Positions 57,825-64,000 of a stretch of DNA of 64,000 nt are shown one piece after another. How positions within the stretch are numbered: the stretch's first letter is position 1; each line of letters opens with the position of its first letter. The stretch comes from Paenibacillus sp. BK033 (GTDB taxonomy: Bacteria > Bacillota > Bacilli > Paenibacillales > Paenibacillaceae), in NCBI RefSeq assembly GCF_004345425.1, contig NZ_SLVP01000007.1, positions 218,255-282,254 of the forward strand, read 5' to 3'. The notes under the pieces are model-generated. The model made no database searches, was not told the DNA's origin, and saw only the letters and a list, made by a program, of their open reading frames with translations. Position numbers and translations under genes: made by a program.

Positions 57825-59513
57825 CTACTCCGAGGGAGTCACCGCCAGCTGGAGCTCGCGCTCCAGCTCCTCCGCGTAAGCGTTGCTTATACCGGCTGAC
57901 CAGCCGAACAGCTCCGCCATATAACGGTGCACGCCGTCCTTCCAGCGGATAACCCGGCTTCGGTCGAACAGGAGGCTGCCGCTGCGGCGAATCCAGAAAT
58001 CAACCGGCTTGCAGGCCATTTCGTAGCGAATCGCATAGAGCAGCTCAAGCAGAAGCGTAACGGGAAGCTTCCGGCGGATCGCTTCCTCCTGCGCTTCGGG
58101 CATAAGGCCGAGCACGGTATCGATATTGGAGCCGAACCGGCGGACAAGCCGTTCCGCATCCGGGCCGGCAAGCCCCGCCTTGGCGGCAGCCGCCTTCTTC
58201 TCCGCTACAAATCGCTCATACCCCTCCGAACCGCCAACATCGCCGCCCGAGATCGCGAGCGTCTTCGTCCGGCTCTCGCCTATACCGCTCCGCCCGGCTT
58301 TAACGAGCTGCTCTGCCGCCTGATCCATAACGGTCTCGGCCATTTTCCGGTAGCCGGTGAGCTTGCCGCCCGCCATGGAGAGAAGGCCCGAAGACGACAC
58401 CAGCACCTCGTCGCGCCGCGAAATCTCGGAAGGATTTTTCCCTTCCTGATGAATCAGCGGCCTTACGCCCGCCCAGCTGGACTCCACATCCTCGGCTTCA
58501 AGCCCAAGCGTAGGGAACATATCGTTAGCCGCCTTCAAAATATATTGCCGGTCTGCAGCCGTCATCCGCGGATGGGCAAGATTCTCCTTGTAGTCGGTAT
58601 CGGTGGTGCCGATGTACGTTTTTCCGTCGCGGGGAATCGCAAACAGCATCCGGCCGTCCTCCGAGTCGAAGTAAATCGCCTGACCAAGCGGGAACCGCTT
58701 CTGGTCGAACACGAGATGAACGCCTTTTGTATGATGGAGCGTCTTGCCTCTCTTGGATCCGTCCTTCTCCCGTATCGTGTCTACCCAAGGGCCGGCGGCA
58801 TTGATCGTAACCTTCGCCTTCACTTGTCCCGTTTTGCCCGTCAGTTGATCCCTCAGCTCCGCTCCGGCGACCCGCTCGTTCTCGTACAGCAGCGATTCGG
58901 CCTTCACATAAGAAATCGCGTTTACCCCTAGCTCGACTGCCTTCTTCATCACTTCTATCGTTAATCTGGCATCGTCGGTCCGGTACTCGACATAATAGCC
59001 TCCGCCCTTCAGGCCCTGCCGCTTCAGAAGCGGCTCCCGCGTGACCGTCTCGTCCGTTCCAAGCATTTTCCGACGCTCGGCGCGTTTGACCCCGGCCAGA
59101 AAATCATACAATCGAAGTCCCAGCGAAGTACTGAACATTCCGAAGGTACCGCCTTTATAAATCGGGAGCAGCATCCATTCCGGCGTGGTCACATGCGGCC
59201 CGTTCTCGTACACAATCGCGCGTTCCTTGCCAACCTCGGCTACAACTCCGATCTCAAGCTGCTTCAAGTAACGCAGACCGCCATGCACCAGCTTGGTCGA
59301 ACGGCTTGACGTTCCCGCGGCAAAATCCTGCATCTCCACCAGCGCCGTCTTTAAGCCCCGCGTAACCGCGTCCAGCGCAATCCCCGCACCTGTAATCCCT
59401 CCGCCGATAATCAGCAGATCATAGACCTCCGCCTGCAGTTTCCCGAACTGCTCCTCTCTCTTTAGAGCGTTAAATAAAGCCGGTTCTCCCCCATGCCCGT
59501 TCCCGCTTGCCAT
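57825..59513 (-). CDS. glpD: Aerobic glycerol-3-phosphate dehydrogenase (GlpD)
   Basis: An FAD enzyme of 562 residues. The dinucleotide motif is DLLIIGGGITGAGIALDAVTRG (about 32-53), followed by GTSSRSTKLVHGGLRYL, the flavin and substrate region; WAGVRPLIHQEG and MAGGKLTGYRKMAETVMD are signature stretches, and the C-terminal DAO_C domain ends the protein. It passes electrons from glycerol-3-phosphate to menaquinone at the membrane. AGGAG precedes the ATG. It lies 108 bp after glpK; the order glpK-glpD is as in Bacillus, but no glpF or glpP is present here. Confidence 0.95.
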   Translation of the reverse strand: MASGNGHGGEPALFNALKREEQFGKLQAEVYDLLIIGGGITGAGIALDAVTRGLKTALVEMQDFAAGTSSRSTKLVHGGLRYLKQLEIGVVAEVGKERAIVYENGPHVTTPEWMLLPIYKGGTFGMFSTSLGLRLYDFLAGVKRAERRKMLGTDETVTREPLLKRQGLKGGGYYVEYRTDDARLTIEVMKKAVELGVNAISYVKAESLLYENERVAGAELRDQLTGKTGQVKAKVTINAAGPWVDTIREKDGSKRGKTLHHTKGVHLVFDQKRFPLGQAIYFDSEDGRMLFAIPRDGKTYIGTTDTDYKENLAHPRMTAADRQYILKAANDMFPTLGLEAEDVESSWAGVRPLIHQEGKNPSEISRRDEVLVSSSGLLSMAGGKLTGYRKMAETVMDQAAEQLVKAGRSGIGESRTKTLAISGGDVGGSEGYERFVAEKKAAAAKAGLAGPDAERLVRRFGSNIDTVLGLMPEAQEEAIRRKLPVTLLLELLYAIRYEMACKPVDFWIRRSGSLLFDRSRVIRWKDGVHRYMAELFGWSAGISNAYAEELERELQLAVTPSE

Positions 59514-59621
59514 TACGAACAGCTCCTATCGCAAATTCTTTATTGATGCGTAAAAAAGAAAACCGCGAACATTCCTCCATTATGCTATTACGCATCCTGA
59601 AGAACTGCCACGGTCTTCTCC

Positions 59622-61124
59622 CTATCGAAAAGCCATTGCCGCCTTTACCGCCTTCTGCCATCCGGCATAAAGCCGATCCGCCTGCTCCTTCGCCATCGCC
59701 GGCTCAAAAACAAGGTCCAGCCGCCGCTGCTCCAAAATCTCCCCGCGGCCCTGCCAATAGCCAACCGCAAGCCCCGCCAAATAAGCGGCGCCAAGTGCCG
59801 TTGTCTCGCTGATCACCGGCCGTTCAACCGGCACGCCAAGCAGATCGCTCTGGAACTGAATGAGCAGATTATTGCGGATCGCGCCGCCGTCCACGCAAAG
59901 CGTTTGCAGCGGAATGCCCGCCGACTGCTCCATCGCGTCCAGCACATCCTTCGTCTGATACGCAATGGACTCGAGCGTTGCCCGGACAAAATGCTCGCGC
60001 CGCGTTCCGCGCGTCATGCCGAATACGGCGCCGCGGACCTCGCTGTCCCAGTATGGCGTCCCTAGTCCGACAAAGGCCGGAACGACGTAAACGCCTTCCG
60101 TCGAATCGACGGAAGAGGCCAGCTTTTCGCTCTCCTCCGAGGTGTCGATCAATTCCATGCCGTCTCGAAGCCACTGTACCGCCGAACCGGCTACAAAAAC
60201 GCTGCCTTCAAGCGCGTATTCCACCTGCCCGTCAACCCCCCAGGCAATGGTCGTGAGCAGGCCATGCTCCGAACGGATCGGCTCCATGCCGGTGTTCATC
60301 AGCATAAAGCAGCCGGTGCCGTACGTGTTTTTCGCTTCCCCTCTCTCAAAGCAGCCATGCCCGAACAGAGCCGCCTGCTGGTCTCCCGCAGCGCCTGCGA
60401 TTGCAATAGGCCCGCCGAACAAAGCCGCCTCCGTTGTGCCGTACACCTCGGAAGACGAGCGCACCTCCGGCAGCATGGAAGCCGGAATGTCCAGCCATTC
60501 GAGCAGGTCGGCATCCCACTTCAGCTCATGGATGTTGTACAGCAGCGTCCGCGACGCATTCGAATAGTCCGTCACGTGAACCGCTCCGCCGGTCAGCTTC
60601 CAGATCAGCCAGCTGTCCACGGTGCCGAATAACAGCTCGCCGGCCGCGGCTTTGTCACGCGCTCCCTCTACCTCGTCGAGTACCCATTTCGCCTTTGTTC
60701 CGGAGAAATACGGGTCGATCAAGAGCCCGGTTTTCTCCCGGATCGGCCTCTCATGGCCAGCTTCCTTCAGCGTTTCGCAAATGCCAGACGTCTGGCGCGA
60801 TTGCCAGACGACGGCGTTATAGACGGGCTTTCCCGTCGTTTTGTCCCAGATGATCGTCGTCTCCCGCTGGTTCGAGATGCCGATCGCGGCGATGCGCTCC
60901 GCCTTCAGGCCTTCCTTCTCAAGCAGCTCGCGTATCACCTTCAGCGAGGTTTCCCACAGCTGCCCGGCGTCCTGCTCTACCCAGCCCGGATGCGGGAACG
61001 CGCAGTCCACCGCCGTCTGGGCAACCGCGCGCGGGTTTCCCGCTTTATCGAATAAAATCGCACGTGTGCTCGTTGTTCCTTGGTCCAGCGCGATGATATA
61101 GGTTTCCTGCTGCGTCATGATCAT
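59622..61124 (-). CDS. glpK: Glycerol kinase (GlpK)
   Basis: A FGGY kinase of 500 residues. ALDQGTTSTRAILFD is the ATP phosphate-binding start; WVEQDAGQLWE and QSRQTSGICETL follow; GGAIRNNLLIQFQSDLLGVPVERP is the C-terminal FGGY signature. It turns glycerol into glycerol-3-phosphate for GlpD. Two ATG codons two apart both fit the GGGGAT sequence. His in GMTRGTRREHFVR is the residue phosphorylated by the PTS in Bacillus-type enzymes. Confidence 0.97.
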   Translation of the reverse strand: MIMTQQETYIIALDQGTTSTRAILFDKAGNPRAVAQTAVDCAFPHPGWVEQDAGQLWETSLKVIRELLEKEGLKAERIAAIGISNQRETTIIWDKTTGKPVYNAVVWQSRQTSGICETLKEAGHERPIREKTGLLIDPYFSGTKAKWVLDEVEGARDKAAAGELLFGTVDSWLIWKLTGGAVHVTDYSNASRTLLYNIHELKWDADLLEWLDIPASMLPEVRSSSEVYGTTEAALFGGPIAIAGAAGDQQAALFGHGCFERGEAKNTYGTGCFMLMNTGMEPIRSEHGLLTTIAWGVDGQVEYALEGSVFVAGSAVQWLRDGMELIDTSEESEKLASSVDSTEGVYVVPAFVGLGTPYWDSEVRGAVFGMTRGTRREHFVRATLESIAYQTKDVLDAMEQSAGIPLQTLCVDGGAIRNNLLIQFQSDLLGVPVERPVISETTALGAAYLAGLAVGYWQGRGEILEQRRLDLVFEPAMAKEQADRLYAGWQKAVKAAMAFR

Positions 61125-61231
61125 CGATCCCCTTTTTCCATAAATCCTGCATCTCCCAAGTACCCGCTTCCACTATTGTATTCTATTCGAGGCGCTGAGC
61201 CAAACTCCCTTTGCCGGACGCTTGCATTCCC

Positions 61232-62779
61232 CTAAAATCTCTCCGATACGATCTTCGCCTGCGTAAACAGGAGCAGATAATCGCGGCCTCCCGCCTTCGA
61301 ATCCGTACCCGACATATGAAATCCGCCAAACGGATGAGCGCCAACGAGCGCCCCCGTGCATTTGCGGTTCAAATACAAATTGCCTGCCATAAACTCGCGC
61401 CTAGCTTGCTCCAGATGCGCCCGGTTTCTCGAAATAACGGCTCCCGTCAAGCCAAATTCCGTATTGTTCGCCATTTGAAGGGCCTCGTCGAAGGATTTCG
61501 CTCTCGTAAAAGCAAGCACGGGGCCAAAAATCTCCTCCAGCGATATGCGGGCATTCGCTTCTACATCCGCAAAGATCGTAGGCTCGATAAAATACCCCAC
61601 TGAATCGTCGGATGCTCCGCCGGCGACCAGCCTGCCTTCTCCCTTGCCGATCTCGATATATTCCTGGATTTTGCGGAATGCCTTGTCGTCGATAACGGCT
61701 CCAACATTCGTGGCGGCATCCGCGGGATCGCCTACCGTAAGCCGATTGGTCCGGTCCAGTACCTTCGCTAGCACCTCGTCGTACACCGCTTCGTGGACGA
61801 TCGCTCTCGAGCAGGCGGAGCATTTTTGCCCGGAAAAGCCAAAGGCCGATGCGACAATCGAATCGGCAGCCAGATCGAGATCCGCTTCCGCGTCCACGAT
61901 GATCGCGTCTTTCCCTCCCATTTCGGCAATGACGCGCTTGATCCATTTTTGCCCCGGCTGCGTCTTCGCCGCCCGTTCGTTAATTCGAAGTCCAACCTCG
62001 CGGGAGCCGGTAAAGCTGACGAATCTCGTCAGCGGATGATCCACCAGATAATCGCCAACCTCGCTTCCCGGTCCCGGCAAGTAGTTGACTACACCAGCGG
62101 GAACGCCTGCCTCTTCAAGCAGCTCGAAGAACTGCGCCGCAATAACCGACGTTGGGCTGGCCGGCTTCAGGACAACCGTGTTGCCGCATACGAGAGCGGC
62201 CGTAGTCATGCCCGCCATGATGGCGAGAGGGAAATTCCAAGGCGGAATGACAATACCGACGCCAAGCGGAATATAATAAAGTTGATTCTCCTCATCGTCA
62301 AGAGGAGTCAGAGGCTGCGGCTTGCTTATACGTTGCAGCTCGCGCGCGTAAAATTCCATAAAATCTATCGCTTCCGCCGTATCCGCATCGGCCTCGGCGC
62401 GTGTTTTGCCCGCTTCAAGGGTCATCCATGCGGAGAACTCATGCTTGCGCCGCCGCAGCAATGCCGCCGCTTTATATAAATACCTGGCCCGCTCGCCTGG
62501 CTCGGTATACCTCCAGCTGTCGAAGGTGCGAGCCGCTGTCTGAATGGCCTCTTCCGCAAGACTGGCGTCCGCTTGGGACACTACGCCAATCACCTGATTT
62601 TTGGAGGCCGGATTCGTGGACGGCGATGTCCGCGTTGTCGTAATCCGGCGGCCTCCGATCACAAGCGGATACTCCCGGCCCAGCTTGGATCTGACCAGCT
62701 CAAGCGCCGCATCGTACGCCTTATTATTTGCTTCCAGCCGAAAATTCGTAAAAGGTTCATTCTTGAATGCTGCCCTCAT
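61232..62779 (-). CDS. 1-pyrroline-5-carboxylate dehydrogenase (RocA/PutC type)
   Basis: An aldehyde dehydrogenase of 515 residues. PPWNFPLAIMAGMTTAALVCGN binds NAD; the general base is Glu in VIAEMGGKDAII and the catalytic Cys is in FSGQKCSACSRAI. Its N-terminus (FKNEPFTNF) and size match P5CDH of the RocA class. It oxidises pyrroline-5-carboxylate (glutamate semialdehyde) to glutamate. The ATG at 62779 has GAAGGGGG upstream; an ATG at 62878 would run into the divergent promoter. It is divergent from the proline dehydrogenase gene. Confidence 0.95.
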   Translation of the reverse strand: MRAAFKNEPFTNFRLEANNKAYDAALELVRSKLGREYPLVIGGRRITTTRTSPSTNPASKNQVIGVVSQADASLAEEAIQTAARTFDSWRYTEPGERARYLYKAAALLRRRKHEFSAWMTLEAGKTRAEADADTAEAIDFMEFYARELQRISKPQPLTPLDDEENQLYYIPLGVGIVIPPWNFPLAIMAGMTTAALVCGNTVVLKPASPTSVIAAQFFELLEEAGVPAGVVNYLPGPGSEVGDYLVDHPLTRFVSFTGSREVGLRINERAAKTQPGQKWIKRVIAEMGGKDAIIVDAEADLDLAADSIVASAFGFSGQKCSACSRAIVHEAVYDEVLAKVLDRTNRLTVGDPADAATNVGAVIDDKAFRKIQEYIEIGKGEGRLVAGGASDDSVGYFIEPTIFADVEANARISLEEIFGPVLAFTRAKSFDEALQMANNTEFGLTGAVISRNRAHLEQARREFMAGNLYLNRKCTGALVGAHPFGGFHMSGTDSKAGGRDYLLLFTQAKIVSERF

Positions 62780-62917
62780 ACCCGCATCCCCCTTCGATAC
62801 ATGCTCACTATTCCATTTATAGTTCATCCGGCAGAACGTTATGTGTCTTAACTGGAAGTCTGGCATGCAAGGATCCATGACGGACTTCCCGGTAACCTAC
62901 GAAAGGAGCGATAGACA

Positions 62918-63835
62918 ATGGGTGCTGGCCTTTACCGCCGAACGCTGCTAGGCATCACCGGCAACAAGCTTGTGGAGCATCTGTCCATCCGCTACGGCCG
63001 CAAGCTCGCTTCCAAATTCATCGCCGGCGACACTCTGGAAGAAGCGATGGATCGAACGGAGGAGCTCAACAGTCAGGGTATCATGGTGACGCTGGACCAT
63101 CTCGGAGAAGGGATCAAGGACTTGAAGGAGGCCGAGGGCTACAGGGATGAGTATTTAAAAATCGTCCGCGAGATCGCAAGGCGCAAAGTAAACGCCAACG
63201 TCTCGCTCAAACCGACCCAATTCGGACTCGCGCTGGATAAGGAGCAATGTCACGCCAATATCCGGGCGGTGGTGTCGGAGGCGAAGTACAACCGGATTTT
63301 TGTCCGGCTCGATATGGAGGATACGCCCTACACGCAGGCCACCATCGATCTCGTGCGGAAGCTGCATGCCGGCTGGATGACCAATGTCGGCACCGTCATT
63401 CAGGCGTATTTGCACCGGTCCGAGGAGGATGTGAAGGCGCTTAGCAAGGAAAAGGTTAACCTGCGGCTGGTGAAGGGTGCTTATAAAGAGCCCCCGGAAG
63501 TGGCGTACCAGAATGCGGGGCAAGTGCTCGACAACTTCAAGAAGCTCATCGAGCACCGCCTGAAGAACGGAGTATACACGGCCGTTGCCTCGCATGACGA
63601 TAAGATCATCAACTTCACCAAGGCTTTCGCCGAGGCGAATCATATTCCAAAGGAAGCCTTCGAGTTCCAGATGCTCTACGGCCTTCGCATGGGCAAACAA
63701 GCCGAGCTTGCCCAGGAAGGCTACCGCGTCCGCTGCTACGTGCCTTACGGCACGATGTGGTACCCTTACTACACCCGCCGTTTGGCCGAGAAGCCGGCAA
63801 ACCTGGTGTTGGTTTTGAGGAATATGTTTAAGTAA
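62918..63835 (+). CDS. Proline dehydrogenase (PutB/FadM type)
   Basis: A flavoenzyme of 305 residues in one PRODH barrel, the single-domain form of Gram-positives. VTLDHLGEGIKD near residue 57, VSLKPTQFGLALD, RIFVRLDMEDTPYTQ, LRLVKGAYKEP and the end VPYGTMWYPYYTRRLAEKP (RxxR) are the conserved substrate and FAD segments. It oxidises proline to pyrroline-5-carboxylate, feeding the divergent P5C dehydrogenase. AAAGGAG precedes the ATG. A 45-bp tandem repeat starts one base before its stop codon. Confidence 0.95.
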   Translation: MGAGLYRRTLLGITGNKLVEHLSIRYGRKLASKFIAGDTLEEAMDRTEELNSQGIMVTLDHLGEGIKDLKEAEGYRDEYLKIVREIARRKVNANVSLKPTQFGLALDKEQCHANIRAVVSEAKYNRIFVRLDMEDTPYTQATIDLVRKLHAGWMTNVGTVIQAYLHRSEEDVKALSKEKVNLRLVKGAYKEPPEVAYQNAGQVLDNFKKLIEHRLKNGVYTAVASHDDKIINFTKAFAEANHIPKEAFEFQMLYGLRMGKQAELAQEGYRVRCYVPYGTMWYPYYTRRLAEKPANLVLVLRNMFK

Positions 63836-64000
63836 CCGCAAAGCCCGGTGAAGGTTTGTACACTGGGCTTTGTCGGGTAACCGCAAAGCCCGGTGAAGGT
63901 TTGCACACTGGGCTTTGTCGGGTAACCGCAAAGCCCGGTGAAGGTTTGCACACTGGGCTTTGTCGGGTAACCGCAAAGCCCGGTGAAGGTTTGCACACTG
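63832..64000. repeat. Tandem 45-bp hairpin repeat (three full units and a part)
   Basis: Units begin at 63832, 63877, 63922 and 63967, exactly 45 bp apart, and the last is cut by the window end. They are nearly identical (unit 1 has GTACA where the others have GCACA). Each unit holds CAAAGCCCGGTG pairing with CACTGGGCTTTG (one G-U), i.e. a 12-bp stem. The first unit overlaps the proline dehydrogenase stop codon. Because 45 is a multiple of three, frames stay open through it, but no protein is implied. Confidence 0.95.

Noticed and set aside
57927..58931. A 334-codon frame opposite glpD
   Set aside because: Shadow of glpD; no ribosome-binding site and no domain.
61215..61231. A cre site near glpK
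   Set aside because: The match (ATGCAAGCG...) fails in the second half and lies inside the end region of the P5C dehydrogenase unit.
63155..63976. A minus-strand frame through the 45-bp repeats into proline dehydrogenase
   Set aside because: It is open only because the repeat length is a multiple of three and continues as a shadow of the dehydrogenase gene.
63832..64000. The tandem repeats as a CRISPR array
   Set aside because: Units abut directly with no variable spacers, and no cas gene is near.

Overview
The window looks like chromosomal DNA of a spore-forming, aerobic Gram-positive of the Paenibacillaceae, most likely Paenibacillus. The evidence is a GerA-type germinant receptor operon, a CwlJ-like cortex hydrolase and a YhcN-type spore lipoprotein, a caa3 oxidase operon with CtaG and a DUF420 protein, several YesM/YesN-type two-component systems beside sugar ABC transporters, TTG/GTG starts behind strong Shine-Dalgarno sequences, and Bacillus-style cre and CsoR boxes. 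The assignment rests on gene content only. No rRNA, tRNA, CRISPR array, prophage or replication origin was seen.

Layout. 1-4.8 kb: an alpha/beta hydrolase, then a secreted repeat protein and an OmpR-type two-component system on the minus strand. The promoter regions of these two share TTTCATA-type direct repeats in an 11-bp register. 4.9-12.7 kb: a visibly AT-richer accessory stretch of small lipoproteins and membrane proteins, an ECF sigma/anti-sigma pair, a TIMP/NTR-like protein and CwlJ. It is interrupted by a complete IS1595-family element (8171-9888, perfect 8-bp target duplication, 25-bp inverted repeats) that carries a lipoprotein passenger gene. 12.8-17.2 kb: a NatAB-like ABC exporter and a YtrA-like GntR/ABC operon with a perfect 12+12-bp operator. 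17.3-22.9 kb: DUF420, ctaG and ctaFEDC. 23.1-26.6 kb: spore lipoprotein, MFS transporter, and a divergent aldo/keto reductase and HxlR regulator. 26.6-27.06 kb: a geneless, hairpin-rich segment that may encode a structured RNA. 27.06-31.3 kb: ger operon in the order A, C, D-like, B.

31.6-42.3 kb: a CUT1 sugar importer (binding protein and two permeases) behind a response regulator-histidine kinase-response regulator cluster, plus an AraC regulator; cre-like sites lie upstream of both units. 42.3-45.1 kb: a GTP cyclohydrolase II-like protein, a secreted His-rich protein with two HLHP/HVHP domains, and copZ and csoR with the CsoR box inside the promoter spacer. 45.2-46.8 kb: glycerophosphodiesterase and a YitT protein. 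46.9-55.1 kb: a CUT2 (Rbs/Xyl-like) importer behind a second YesN/YesM system that is translationally coupled to a membrane-anchored sugar-binding protein, an arrangement like the clostridial XylFII-LytS-YesN xylose sensor.

55.2-64 kb: PaaX-like regulator divergent from a UPF0173 hydrolase and AEC transporter; glpK-glpD; divergent proline catabolism genes (P5C dehydrogenase and proline dehydrogenase); and a 45-bp tandem hairpin repeat that starts at the stop codon of the last gene and runs off the window. Two large imperfect palindromes (31684-31805 and 44161-44340) look like dispersed genomic repeat elements. The best candidates for new biology are the passenger-carrying IS, the 11-bp-phased two-component regulon, the copper-linked HLHP protein, the binding-protein-coupled kinase and the geneless structured segment at 26.8-27.05 kb.
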